A stretch of 64,000 nucleotides of DNA from MGML01 sp034416335 (GTDB lineage: Bacteria > Chloroflexota > Dehalococcoidia > Dehalococcoidales > UBA2162): assembly GCA_034416335.1 (NCBI GenBank), contig DAOULV010000018.1:167602-231601 (forward strand), given 5' to 3'. Under the pieces are notes generated by a model. That model saw only the letters and a program-made list of their open reading frames with translations. It was not told the origin of the DNA and did not search any database. Of the stretch, positions 18,386 through 27,077 are shown in pieces. How positions within the stretch are numbered: the first letter of the stretch is position 1; each line of letters begins with the position of its first letter. The position numbers and the translations under genes were made by a program.

Positions 18386-19387
18386 TCAGGCGTTCTGACG
18401 AGCGTAACTACCCCAACTCAGGGTAATGTTATTCTCGAAATCGAAAGGTTCACCATCGGCAAGCTTCCTCGCAGCCTGATAGATTGTCTGGCGACAACCT
18501 TCGATGTCCTGTTTTAACTTATCGAGGTATTCCTCGTTGTACTCTTTAACATCGTCGGGTATGCCGGACTCGATTCGGGTCGCGAAATCATCTTCCGAAT
18601 CTCTGAGTAATTTCTCCCCCGCTCCCAGCATCTGGGAAGCCATCATTACCTCGCCTATCTGCATCGAACGATGTAGTGGAGCCCATCCCCCGTGAAGGTC
18701 ACCGATAATGTTGTCGGCGGCTGCCCTGACATTGTCGAATATAACTTCATACTGGTTGTCACCCGGGATTGTGGTAAGTCGCGTAACGGTTATTCCAGGA
18801 CTTTCAGCATCGACGAGAAAAAGCGTTATGCCGTCTTCAGGATTATTCCCGGTCTGCGTTCGGGCAGGAACCAGGAAGTAGTCGGCAACACCGGCATTAT
18901 GAACAAACAACTTGATGCCGTTGATCAGATAATTTTCACCATCGGTTTCAGCCGAGATAGTCACCTTATCGGGACTCAATTCGGTACCTTCCAGTCCCGG
19001 GTCCGATGCGCCTAAAACCGAGGCGATTATTTTTCTGCCTTCTACCAGTTCCGGCAGTATTTCGGATTTCTGAGTATCGCTCCCGGCTTCGAGTATGGTC
19101 AGCCCACCCAGGACGATTGTGGGGGTGTATGGGCTGGAGAAGGCTGCCCGGCCGAATTCCTCGTAGAGAACAGCGAGGTCGATAAGGTCCATTTCGCTCC
19201 CGCCGTACTGCTCCGGAAAGACAAGCCCCAGCCATCCCAGTCCGGCAATTTTATTCCACAGGTCGGGGGAGTAACCCAGGTTGCCCGTCTCTACATCGTT
19301 AATGACATCCTCGGTATTTTCCTTCTCCAGAAAATCACGGGCCGATGCCCTCAGCATTTCCTGCTCTTCGGTAAAGCTAATCTCCAT
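18386..19387 (-). CDS. Acyl-CoA dehydrogenase with a shortened C-terminus
   Basis: 333 residues against about 380 for the family. The N-terminal helical domain (FTEEQEMLRASARDFLEKE), the beta domain (LGASDPGLEGTE; GITLFLVDAESPGITVTR) and the start of the C-terminal helical domain (QIGEVMMASQMLGAG) are present. The protein ends at SYARQNA, before the usual IHGGIG(F/Y)-type motif and final helices that complete the FAD site. Reading past the TGA gives only seven unrelated residues and a TAA, so Sec is not the explanation. It may be a degenerate copy or the non-catalytic partner of a heteromeric dehydrogenase. The ATG has GGAG upstream. It ends 27 nt from the convergent ferredoxin gene and stands alone. 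Confidence 0.75.
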   Translation of the reverse strand: MEISFTEEQEMLRASARDFLEKENTEDVINDVETGNLGYSPDLWNKIAGLGWLGLVFPEQYGGSEMDLIDLAVLYEEFGRAAFSSPYTPTIVLGGLTILEAGSDTQKSEILPELVEGRKIIASVLGASDPGLEGTELSPDKVTISAETDGENYLINGIKLFVHNAGVADYFLVPARTQTGNNPEDGITLFLVDAESPGITVTRLTTIPGDNQYEVIFDNVRAAADNIIGDLHGGWAPLHRSMQIGEVMMASQMLGAGEKLLRDSEDDFATRIESGIPDDVKEYNEEYLDKLKQDIEGCRQTIYQAARKLADGEPFDFENNITLSWGSYARQNA

Positions 19388-19812
19388 CTTTCGCTCCGGA
19401 CAACGAGTATATTACGCGATTCACCGGTGTAGTCTAACTATTATACAGGGCAATATTTCACACGGCAAATCGTTTATTTTGACCTCCGCAATACCCCGAC
19501 TGTGAGGTCGAGGGATGGAGATTTCCCTACTCTTTTCGATAATAAACAGTATTCAATGTGTAACTGGATTCCCGCTCAACAGATTGATAAACATAAATTA
19601 AGGAAGGGCGGGAATGACATAAGGGAGTCGGATGGTATTTAAAAGTGAAGGGCAGACGAAGTCTGTGACAGGTTAATACCCTGACTGTAAGGTCGTGAGA
19701 ATTTTATTTCAGCCTCCGGCTGTATAGTCCTGTCGTTGACGTACCGGGGGTTCATATATACAATAAGCAAAACAGTGAACCGGGGATTCTGACCGAAAGG
19801 AGGTCGTGACAA
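19388..19812. other. Intergenic stretch with inverted repeats, no gene seen
   Basis: No credible ORF or RNA gene. ATTCCCGC (19568-19575) pairs with GCGGGAAT (19608-19615) 32 bp apart, similar in layout to the other dispersed palindromes. The last bases carry the ribosome site AAAGGAGGT (19797-19805) of the following TTG-initiated gene. Confidence 0.5.
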
Positions 19813-21000
19813 TTGGATTCACTTGAAGGTATCAGGGTTCTTGATCTATCACGTTTTCAGGCGTGCCCTCTCTGCGGGATGGTGCTGGCAGATCTGGGTG
19901 CCGAGGTAATCAGGATAGAAGAGCCGCGGGGAGCGCCGGATAGAAGCTGGGGGCAATTGGGGCCGGACGGAGAAACACTGCTGTATAAGGTTATAGGACG
20001 CAGTAAGAAATGTGCCACCCTGCGTATTAATACTCCTGCCGGCAGGGAAGTTTTCCATGAGCTGGTAAAAAAATCGGATGTGATTCTGCATAATTATACT
20101 CCGGGTGCTCCGATAGCCACTGAAGTCGATTATGAACGGCTTAAGGAAATCAATGAGGGAATTATACTTGCTGCCCTGTCCGGGTACGGACAGGATGGCC
20201 CTGACGCGCGGAGACCGGGTTTCGATGGTACGGCGCAGGCACGCTCGGGAGGTATGGTACTGACAGGATTCCCGGGTAACGACCCGATAAAGACCGGCAT
20301 TCCCTTCATCGACGTTACCGCCGGACTCTTTACAACAGTCGGCGTATTGAACGCCCTTTACCACAGGGAGAAAACCGGCAAAGGCCAGACGATAGATGTT
20401 TCACTGTACGACACGGCAACGTTCGTTTCCCAGTCGATGGGAACTCTGCTCCTTTACCATTTTTACGGTGAGATAAGGAAGCAGATAGGTAACCGGGGAT
20501 TTCACTCTTATAACACCTGTCTCGAAGCTAAAGACGGCTGGGTGGTTCTGTCCATAGTCACCAACAGTATCTGGAAGAGGTTCACGGAGAAAATCGGCAG
20601 GCCGGAGATGGCTGACGACCCCAGGTTCGGGAGTGATATGGATCGCTTTCACAATGCTGACGTTATTAACGAGGTAGTTGGCAAATGGGTTGCTGAACAC
20701 ACGGTTGAAGAGCTTGTCAAACTATGCGAAGAGGCCCGCGTGCCGTGTGAACCGGTACAGACGATAGACCAGTTGTTGACCGACCCGCAGGTACAGGCGC
20801 GTGAAATGGTACAGCAGATAGATTTTCCTGGCTTAGGCAAAATCCCGATACCCGGTCTTCCCGTTAAGCTGTCCTTAACGCCGGGCAGTATCAGGAGCCA
20901 CGCTCCGGGACTCGGTGAACACAACGATTATGTGTATTATGAGATTCTGGGTCTCAGCCAGGATAAGGTAAAGAGTCTGAAAGAAGAAGGCGTAATATAA
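19813..21000 (+). CDS. Class III (CaiB/BaiF) CoA-transferase
   Basis: 395 residues. The N-terminus SLEGIRVLDLSRFQACPLCGMVLADLGAEVIRIEEPRG is that of the family. The catalytic Asp region is GFDGTAQARSGGM (near 137). The start is TTG with a strong AAAGGAGGT site 7 nt upstream; no ATG lies near. It is more distant from the copies at 13417 and 50951 than those two are from each other (it lacks their LGYTWEDI end and finishes LGLSQDKVKSLKEEGVI). Acceptor and donor acids are unknown. It is monocistronic, with a repeat immediately after it. Confidence 0.9.
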   Translation: MDSLEGIRVLDLSRFQACPLCGMVLADLGAEVIRIEEPRGAPDRSWGQLGPDGETLLYKVIGRSKKCATLRINTPAGREVFHELVKKSDVILHNYTPGAPIATEVDYERLKEINEGIILAALSGYGQDGPDARRPGFDGTAQARSGGMVLTGFPGNDPIKTGIPFIDVTAGLFTTVGVLNALYHREKTGKGQTIDVSLYDTATFVSQSMGTLLLYHFYGEIRKQIGNRGFHSYNTCLEAKDGWVVLSIVTNSIWKRFTEKIGRPEMADDPRFGSDMDRFHNADVINEVVGKWVAEHTVEELVKLCEEARVPCEPVQTIDQLLTDPQVQAREMVQQIDFPGLGKIPIPGLPVKLSLTPGSIRSHAPGLGEHNDYVYYEILGLSQDKVKSLKEEGVI

Positions 21001-21041
21001 GTTCCAGCCGGCGTGTAATATACCGGAACAATAAATCTGAC

Positions 21042-21150
21042 GTCATTGCGACTCCCGACACAGTCGGGACGTGGCAATCTCCAGGTTCGATAATAGAGAT
21101 TGCCACGTCGTCCCGATTCGCTGCGCTCATCGTGGACTCCTCGCAATGAC
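21042..21150. repeat. CATTGCGAG-family palindromic repeat, copy left of the GIY-YIG ORF
   Basis: Begins GTCATTGCGACTCCCGAC and ends CTCCTCGCAATGAC, with an inner palindrome GTGGCAATCTC...GAGATTGCCAC. The inner GATAATAGAGATTGCC and the terminal CGCTGCGCTCATCGTGGACT block are shared with the copy at 21462-21569. Confidence 0.8.
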
Positions 21151-21160
21151 AAAAATTAGA

Positions 21161-21448
21161 ATGGATAAGCAATATTATGTTTATATAATGGCTAATGACA
21201 CTAACACAGTCACTTATACGGGTGTTACTAACAACCTGCATAAAAGAGTATATGAGCACAAGAATAAACTGATTAAAGGATTCACCTGTAATTATAATAT
21301 TAATAAACTTGTCTATTATGAGATTTGTCAGGACGTTAAAAGTGCGATATTCAGAGAGAAACAGATAAAAGCCGGTTCAAGAAAGAATAAAGTAGCGTTG
21401 ATAAGTAATATGAATAACAACTGGCATGATCTATATGAAGGGCTATAA
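21161..21448 (+). CDS. Small GIY-YIG nuclease-domain protein
   Basis: 95 residues from the ATG at 21161. The GIY-YIG core reads YYVYIMAND then TYTGVTNNLHKRVYEHK, with the conserved arginine and later the glutamate in AIFREKQIKAGSRKNK. It is the stand-alone UPF0213/YhbQ-like class, about the usual size. The role of these proteins in cells is poorly known; DNA structure-specific nuclease activity is reported for relatives. The gene is much more AT-rich than its neighbours and lies between two related palindromic repeats, 10 and 13 bp away, which suggests it travels or spreads with them. No ribosome site better than AAAAATTAGA is visible. Confidence 0.85.
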   Translation: MDKQYYVYIMANDTNTVTYTGVTNNLHKRVYEHKNKLIKGFTCNYNINKLVYYEICQDVKSAIFREKQIKAGSRKNKVALISNMNNNWHDLYEGL

Positions 21449-21461
21449 GTAAATTAACATT

Positions 21462-21569
21462 GTCATTACGAGTCCGCCGCAGGCGGACGAAGCAATCTCC
21501 ATGTTCGATAATAGAGATTGCCGCGTCGCCCCGATTCGCTGCGCTCATCGTGGACTCCTCGCAATGACA
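21462..21569. repeat. CATTGCGAG-family palindromic repeat, copy right of the GIY-YIG ORF
   Basis: Begins GTCATTACGAGTCCGCC and ends CTCCTCGCAATGAC, in the same orientation as the copy at 21042-21150, with which it shares most of its right half. Confidence 0.8.
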
Positions 21570-21672
21570 GGCGGGTGTAGACTTACAGAGAGATCCTTGT
21601 AATGGTAGGGGAGTATAAGACCTACGGCGGACTCAGAATGACAAAATTATGAATAAGAAGAAGGTGTAGACA

Positions 21673-22671
21673 ATGATTATTGATATGTTCTGCCATATAT
21701 TAACTCCGAAATATAAAGAGGAGTTTTACAGGATAACTCCGGATAATTTCTACCTGAAGAATGTTATAGACAGCCTGCCGACACTTTATGACCTCGAACG
21801 GCGGTTTCAGATTATGGACAAATACCCCGACCTGGCGCATGTGCTGACACTGGGACTGCCGCCTGTCGAAGCTATTGCCACGGGTGAAAAAGCCGTTGAA
21901 CTGGCGAGACTGGCTAATGATGAAATGGCCGAGCTCGTTCAGAAATACCCGGATAAGTTTCCCGCTGCAGCCGCTTCACTTCCGATGGACAACGTCGACG
22001 CCGCCCTTGAAGAAATCGACCGGGCGATAAATGTGTTAAACCTTAAGGGCATTCAATTGCTGACGCCGGTCATTGATAAGCCGCTGGACCTTCCGGAATA
22101 TATGCCCATTTACCAGAAGATGACTGAATATGATCTGCCAATATGGGTCCATCCCACGCGCTCCGCGGATTACACGGATTATAAGGCAGAGCCCAGGTCG
22201 CGCTATATGATATTCAGTAATCTTGGCTGGCCTTATGAAACGGCGGCGTTTATGACGAGGATGGTGTTCAGCGGTATCCTGGAGAAATTTCCGAATCTGA
22301 AAATAATAACCCATCACTGCGGCGGCATGATTCCGTTCCTGGAGCGAAGAATGGAAGGCTCGTACGACCACGCCGTAATACTTCGCGGGGCAAAATATAC
22401 AAAGGATTTAACAAAACCGCATATAGACTACTTCAAGATGTTCTATTACGACACGGCTATATACGGCAGCACTCCCGGCTTGATGTGCGGTTATGAATTT
22501 TGTGGCGCCGACCGGATGGTGTTTGCTACGGATTTCCCCTTTGACAGCGAGTATGGAGACAGGTACACGCGGGAGACGATTCGTTCGGTGGAAGAAATGC
22601 CGATAAGCGATGAAGATAAATACAAGATATTCGAGGGGAACGCCAGACGGCTACTCCATCTTCCGGGGTAA
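21673..22671 (+). CDS. Amidohydrolase 2 family metal-dependent hydrolase/decarboxylase
   Basis: 332 residues. It begins MIIDMFCHILTPKY: the usual HxH metal motif of this family is changed to FCH, keeping only one histidine. Other ligands are present: PIWVHPTR (near 158), ITHHCGGMIPFLERRM (near 214-228) and the catalytic aspartate in MVFATDFPFDSEYG (near 280-292). Relatives include aminocarboxymuconate-semialdehyde decarboxylase and gamma-resorcylate decarboxylase, so a decarboxylase or ring-cleavage hydrolase of an aromatic pathway is plausible. ATG is preceded by AAGAAGAAGGTG. It stands alone between the repeat and a small ORF. Confidence 0.85.
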   Translation: MIIDMFCHILTPKYKEEFYRITPDNFYLKNVIDSLPTLYDLERRFQIMDKYPDLAHVLTLGLPPVEAIATGEKAVELARLANDEMAELVQKYPDKFPAAAASLPMDNVDAALEEIDRAINVLNLKGIQLLTPVIDKPLDLPEYMPIYQKMTEYDLPIWVHPTRSADYTDYKAEPRSRYMIFSNLGWPYETAAFMTRMVFSGILEKFPNLKIITHHCGGMIPFLERRMEGSYDHAVILRGAKYTKDLTKPHIDYFKMFYYDTAIYGSTPGLMCGYEFCGADRMVFATDFPFDSEYGDRYTRETIRSVEEMPISDEDKYKIFEGNARRLLHLPG

Positions 22672-22752
22672 GGTCGAGTGCGGTAATTCAAGATAAGGTA
22701 ACTATCCCTTTACAACACGTAAAGTGATTCGTTGAATAGGAGTTAATAAACA

Positions 22753-22971
22753 ATGAAACGATACTTATGTGTTCAAGTAGACCACCATGAAAAGATACCC
22801 CAAGTTATAGAAGAATATGTAGCTCGTGGTTGGGTTGTACATAGCTATCAAGCGGTCAGTTTATCTATGACATCTAATGTCAGACATTATCTATTATTAG
22901 AAAACGAAGATACTGGGTCACAAAACCCTACTATTGCGGAAGCTGCAAAGCTACGTGCCGAGAGAAGATAG
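22753..22971 (+). CDS. Small hypothetical protein
   Basis: 72 residues, not confidently recognised. The pattern of a first strand (YLCVQV), a helix with VIEEYVARGWVVHSYQAVS, then RHYLLLENE resembles the DUF4177-like fold (strand, helix with GWE/V, strand), and the C-terminus is a charged helix. ATG has AGGAG 10 nt upstream. Codon use is more AT-rich than in the flanking enzymes. It may be real; coding status rests on the start site and fold-like pattern only. Confidence 0.5.
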   Translation: MKRYLCVQVDHHEKIPQVIEEYVARGWVVHSYQAVSLSMTSNVRHYLLLENEDTGSQNPTIAEAAKLRAERR

Positions 22972-23079
22972 TTACGTAAACTAACTCTGTCTTCTTGCCT
23001 TCGGGCAGATTTAGCCGCATGTTCAACCATAGCAAGAACTAACGCTACTTTATTGAAAATGGTCTAACCGAAGGTGAGA

Positions 23080-24003
23080 TTATTTATTCTCTTTTTCCCA
23101 CTCTTCTCTGGTTATTCCGAGAACGCATGTGGTGAACTCAATCGGCGTTCCATCGGAAAAGGTCGATGAATCCGTAACTTCACCTGTTTTTCTCATCCCG
23201 AGTCTACGCAGCGGTTCGGTCTGTCCTTTCCAGTCAGCCGCGTTATGTGTGGTGATGCGATCAATCTCGAGCTCATCGAATGCATATTGAACCATACGCC
23301 GGAGTGCTTCGGTCATTATCTCCTCCGACATATAATCGGTGTGAAATAAATGTCCGAAGTCCAGTGTCCGGTTTTCATCGATTGAGTTAAAAGCGATAAG
23401 GCCGATTATTTTCCCCTCTTCCTTCAGGCAAACCGCCCAGAAAAATTCGGTACCGGACAGAAACTCGGCCATCTTCCTGCAGCCGTCATCCGACGTAGGC
23501 CAGGCCATGTCATATTTACCACCCTCGGATGATTCTTTGTTAATGGCCAGCGCCTGAATCTGCTTCCAGTCATCACTCTGGAAGTGTCTGATTTTAAGTC
23601 TCTCCGTTTCGTACGCTTTTGACATTTTACCTCCTATACTCGTTTCTTGCGTGTACAGGTTGACGCATGGTTGTATACGAGGGTTTCCAACTTTTCGGTA
23701 GAGGCTGGGTGAATAACCGAACACTTTCTTGAAGGCTTTAGAAAACGCACTGTGACCGGAATACCCGTATCGTATCGCTACCGGCAGAATCTTTTCACCG
23801 GAGTAAATCGTCACGGCTGCGTGGAGTATTCTTCTTCTACGGACGTACTCCATAGGTGACAAGCCGGTGTAGATTTCAAACAGCCGGCTGAAGTGATACA
23901 TCGAGATATGAGCCTGTTGGCTGAGTTGGGCTAAATTGATATCATCTTCCAGATTGTATTCGATTGTGTAGATTACCCTCTGTAGAATTGGCCGGTAATC
24001 CAT
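23080..24003 (-). CDS. AraC-type HTH regulator fused to a GNAT acetyltransferase
   Basis: 307 residues. Residues about 5-108 are an AraC DNA-binding domain with both helix-turn-helix units (DINLAQLSQQAHISMYHFSRLFEIYTG and ILPVAIRYGYSGHSAFSKAFKKVFGYSP). Residues about 135-305 are a RimJ/RimL-like GNAT domain (YETERLKIRHFQSDDW; EEGKIIGLIAFNSID; ALRRMVQYAFDELEIDRI; TEPLRRLGMRKTGE). A ribosome-site-like AGGAGG and an internal ATG (MSKAYETERL) sit at the junction, so the acetyltransferase might also be made alone. AraC-GyrI fusions are known for drug sensing; here acetyltransferase takes that place. A role in detoxification is a guess. Confidence 0.85.
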   Translation of the reverse strand: MDYRPILQRVIYTIEYNLEDDINLAQLSQQAHISMYHFSRLFEIYTGLSPMEYVRRRRILHAAVTIYSGEKILPVAIRYGYSGHSAFSKAFKKVFGYSPSLYRKVGNPRIQPCVNLYTQETSIGGKMSKAYETERLKIRHFQSDDWKQIQALAINKESSEGGKYDMAWPTSDDGCRKMAEFLSGTEFFWAVCLKEEGKIIGLIAFNSIDENRTLDFGHLFHTDYMSEEIMTEALRRMVQYAFDELEIDRITTHNAADWKGQTEPLRRLGMRKTGEVTDSSTFSDGTPIEFTTCVLGITREEWEKENK

Positions 24004-24159
24004 TGCTCCACCCTAATCCGAATGGCAGTATGATAACATATCTGCTCTACATTCGCTGTTCCAATCTTGCTGATTTACATTACACTGTGTGAATATCGGT
24101 ATTTTTGTTCCGACGGAGGGGTGCATCTATTTGCCTGATTCAGGTCATAGATTCGTTAT

Positions 24160-24189
24160 AAAAAAGGGACACGAACGCGTGTCCCTTTT
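24160..24189 (-). terminator. Intrinsic terminator of the 2-oxoacid oxidoreductase operon
   Basis: AAAAGGGACACG (24162-24173) and CGTGTCCCTTTT (24178-24189) form a perfect 12-bp stem with a 4-nt loop. On the minus strand it is followed by a T run and lies 41 nt after the stop at 24230. Confidence 0.85.
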
Positions 24190-24229
24190 ATCTTGTTACA
24201 AGATACTATTTAATATATTATGCTGTTTC

Positions 24230-25543
24230 TCAGACTTTCTCTTTCAGCTTTGTCAGGGATTCAATCAGGTAGAACCTGTCATCCACCATTTTCTGAAACG
24301 TACTGATATCTTCATCTTTGAGATGGCTGAAACGTCCCATTGTCTTTACAAACTCTTCAATCGGCAGCCTGTTTTTCGGCTGATAGTTAAGCTTGTAGTT
24401 TCCCCGTTCACATTCCCAGAGGGGGAAATAATTGGTCTCAACTGCCATTCTGCTTATTTCGACAGAACTGTCCTCGGGCGATCTCCATCCCGTATAGCAG
24501 GGCGAGAATATATGAATGTATACCAGCCCGTCCTTTACCTGTTTTGCCTTTTCCAGCTTTTCAGCGTAGTCTTCCAGGTGGCTCAGGGTTGCCGTGGCAG
24601 TATAAGGGATGCCGTGATCGGCCATTATCAGCGGCATATACTTGGAGTTGTTTCCTTTCCCCGCCCTGTTTTCACCGACCGGTGAAGTGAAGGTCCAGGC
24701 TGCAAACGGCGTCGTCCCGGAACTCTGGATACCGGTTGCCATATAGGCTTCGTTGTCGATGCATATATAGATAATGTTCTCATTGCGTTCGGCGGCCCCT
24801 GACAGACCGGCAAATCCGACATCGGCAGTGGCACCGTCTCCGACCATTACCACCGCCATAATATCCTGTCCTGTTTTCTGATAATACCGCTTGGCTCCTG
24901 CCGCTGTTGAAGCAGCGTTGGTCATAAGGGCAAAATAACACGGTACGCGTGAACTCGCCTGCATCCCGATACCCTGCGTTATCCTCGAACAGCATCCCGG
25001 AGTACCGAAAAAGACAACGTTTTCTCCCAGGATTTTACCTGTAATCCGGGACATAGTCTCGATAGGACACCCGGAACACAGTCCTACACCAGAAGTGAAA
25101 AGGTCGTCGGTTATCAGGTGATTGCGCACTCTTTCGTTGTCGATTACGAATTCGAGTACCTCATACGGGCAGGCTTTAACGCATTCGGGGTCTCCTTCAC
25201 ACATCTCGCACTTGAATGAAACCTGGTTATTATCATCGAAGAACATATTTCCGTAAACACATGCTTCGACGCAAGTCCCGCAGCCGATACAGTCGTCACG
25301 CATAACACGAACGATTCCGTCCTCTTCACTTTTTACGATCGCGCCCGAAGGACAGGCTTCAAGGCACAGCGGCTGCGCGCATTGATAACAGGATACGTTT
25401 CTCGACCGGGCAACCTGATGTACTTCATCGGCCTTGATGACCGACCCGGCTGCTCCGGGTCTTGCCGCGCAAGCTTCTTCACAGGCCTGACAATCAGGTG
25501 GACAATCTCTTCTTTTCACCAGTGTATCGTAAAATCTCGCCAT
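24230..25543 (-). CDS. 2-oxoacid:ferredoxin oxidoreductase beta subunit with N-terminal polyferredoxin (PadI-like)
   Basis: 437 residues. The first ~145 residues are a polyferredoxin: CPPDCQACEEAC, CYQCAQPLCLEACPSG, CIGCGTCVEACVYG and CEMCEGDPECVKACP. The rest is the TPP-binding beta subunit: CSGCPIET (near 169), the GDGATADVGFAGLSGAAERNEN Mg-TPP motif (near 243), and NEAYMATGIQSSGTTP. Ordinary POR beta subunits are near 300 residues and lack the N-terminal extension. A beta subunit of about 48 kDa with FeS motifs resembles PadI of phenylglyoxylate dehydrogenase. It is the last gene of a gamma-delta-alpha-beta operon on the minus strand, 50 nt after alpha, and is followed by a strong terminator. 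Confidence 0.88.
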   Translation of the reverse strand: MARFYDTLVKRRDCPPDCQACEEACAARPGAAGSVIKADEVHQVARSRNVSCYQCAQPLCLEACPSGAIVKSEEDGIVRVMRDDCIGCGTCVEACVYGNMFFDDNNQVSFKCEMCEGDPECVKACPYEVLEFVIDNERVRNHLITDDLFTSGVGLCSGCPIETMSRITGKILGENVVFFGTPGCCSRITQGIGMQASSRVPCYFALMTNAASTAAGAKRYYQKTGQDIMAVVMVGDGATADVGFAGLSGAAERNENIIYICIDNEAYMATGIQSSGTTPFAAWTFTSPVGENRAGKGNNSKYMPLIMADHGIPYTATATLSHLEDYAEKLEKAKQVKDGLVYIHIFSPCYTGWRSPEDSSVEISRMAVETNYFPLWECERGNYKLNYQPKNRLPIEEFVKTMGRFSHLKDEDISTFQKMVDDRFYLIESLTKLKEKV

Positions 25544-25593
25544 TTAATTACTCCCTTTCCGGTGGTATCTGTCGGGGTAAAGTGATATCCGTA

Positions 25594-26799
25594 TTATTCG
25601 ATATTCAGCCAGGTAATTTCCTGGTGTGGTTTGCCTTCGGCGGCAAGCCGGGTAATATCCATTGCTCTTTCAACCATTTCAAGACTGCAGTCGGTCCCGC
25701 CGATACCGGCGATAAATCCTGTTACCGGTATATTCTCCGGCAGGTCCTGGATGGCGGCTTTCGTCTCGATAAAGTTGACGCCGGACTGCCAGCCGAAATT
25801 CACATTCCGGTCAAGAACGCCGACAGCTTTTTTCCCTTTCAATGCTTCAAGCAGTCTTTCTCTGGGGAAGGGCCTGAAAAGCCTGATTTTTACAGCACCG
25901 ACCTTTTCTCCCTTATCACGCCTGCTGTCCACGACTTCCCTTATAGCCCCGGTCTGGCTACCCATACTGACCATTACTATTTCAGCGTCTTCTGTCCGGT
26001 ATTCATCAATCTGACCTCCGTAACTCCTGCCGAAAGCCGACTGATATTCACGTTCGATATCTTCCAGTTTCTTCTTGCTTTTCTGATGAGCGACGGCGTG
26101 TTTATGACGCCATTCCGCAAACAATTCTTCCCTGGTATTAGTAGGAACCGTAAGCGGGTCTTCCAGGCAGAGTTTCGGTCGGTCGTATCCTGCCAGAGGA
26201 GAAAGGAATGCGTCCACATCCTCTTCATAAGGCAGTTCTACTCTTTCCGTCAGATAGGAAAGATAATAGCCGTCGAAGCATACGTTAACCGGCAGCAGTA
26301 TTTCGGGGTCTTCGGCCAGCCGGTATGCCATAATCATCGTATCCAGGATTTCCTGAACGCCCTCACAGACAATCTGGACCCATCCGGCATCTCTGGCGGT
26401 AACGAAATCCTGGTGTGACGATACCACACCGTCAGGAGCCGCGTTTTCTCTTGTCGAGAGAGCCATAACGACAGGGAGCCTGTTTCCGGCGGTCTTGAGG
26501 TAGGCTTCGTACATATAGCCCAGTCCCTGCGACGCGGTACCGATAAAAGTTCGAGCACCAGCGGATGACGCGCCTATGCAGTAACTGAGGGCATTGATTT
26601 CACCATCGGCTGCTACCAGTTCGGCATCCAGGCGACCGTCGGCGACGTACTGCCAGAGTGCTTCGACCATCGGCGTCATCGGAGTAATAGGTACACAGGA
26701 AATCAGGTCCGGTTTACACAGCAGGACACCATAGGCGCACGCCCTGTTGCCGTCGAATACTCTGACCTGTTCAACTCTCGGTGTAATCTTGGTCACCAT
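25594..26799 (-). CDS. 2-oxoacid:ferredoxin oxidoreductase alpha subunit (PadG-like)
   Basis: 401 residues, PorA length. The N-terminal pyrimidine-binding domain shows GNRACAYGVLLCKPDLISCVPITPMTPMVEAL, then AEINALSYCIGASSAGARTFIGTASQGLGYMYE, the conserved glutamate region contacting TPP. The C-terminal domains II and III contain VSMGSQTGAIREVVD and VGAVKIRLFRPFPRERLLEALKG. It pairs with the beta subunit to decarboxylate a 2-oxoacid and form the acyl-CoA with reduction of ferredoxin. Residues that choose the substrate cannot be read by eye. It starts 2 nt after the delta gene, and GAGAGGAG in that gene gives its ribosome site. Confidence 0.9.
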   Translation of the reverse strand: MVTKITPRVEQVRVFDGNRACAYGVLLCKPDLISCVPITPMTPMVEALWQYVADGRLDAELVAADGEINALSYCIGASSAGARTFIGTASQGLGYMYEAYLKTAGNRLPVVMALSTRENAAPDGVVSSHQDFVTARDAGWVQIVCEGVQEILDTMIMAYRLAEDPEILLPVNVCFDGYYLSYLTERVELPYEEDVDAFLSPLAGYDRPKLCLEDPLTVPTNTREELFAEWRHKHAVAHQKSKKKLEDIEREYQSAFGRSYGGQIDEYRTEDAEIVMVSMGSQTGAIREVVDSRRDKGEKVGAVKIRLFRPFPRERLLEALKGKKAVGVLDRNVNFGWQSGVNFIETKAAIQDLPENIPVTGFIAGIGGTDCSLEMVERAMDITRLAAEGKPHQEITWLNIE

Positions 26800-26801
26800 A
26801 C

Positions 26802-27077
26802 CTACTTGTTCTCCTCTCTTACCATCTTGATGGCATTGTTAGGGCACTCTCTGGCACAGAGGCCGCACCCTTTACAGTAGGACAGATCGGCTTCACAGTA
26901 TGTTCCCATGTCTTTCACAGAGCCGACCGGACACTGTAGATAACAGATTCCGCAGTGTCCGCATATTGCCGTATTGAATACCGGTCTTACTGCCCGCCAG
27001 TCGGCAGTCGGATACGCAAACAACACAGGTTTTGCCGATGCCCACGGACCTTCGTATTCAGACTTATACCGTACCAT
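26802..27077 (-). CDS. 2-oxoacid:ferredoxin oxidoreductase delta (ferredoxin) subunit (PadF-like)
   Basis: 91 residues with two 4Fe-4S motifs, CGHCGICYLQCPVGSV and CKGCGLCARECPNNAI, the PorD type. It mediates electron flow from the beta/alpha core to outside acceptors. Its ATG overlaps the TAA of the gamma gene (TAATG) with GGAGGAGA upstream. It lies between gamma and alpha, the usual por order. Confidence 0.92.
   Translation of the reverse strand: MVRYKSEYEGPWASAKPVLFAYPTADWRAVRPVFNTAICGHCGICYLQCPVGSVKDMGTYCEADLSYCKGCGLCARECPNNAIKMVREENK

Noticed and set aside
18361..18388. TGA of the acyl-CoA dehydrogenase as a sixth selenocysteine codon
   Set aside because: Readthrough gives only seven residues and then TAA, with no family similarity.
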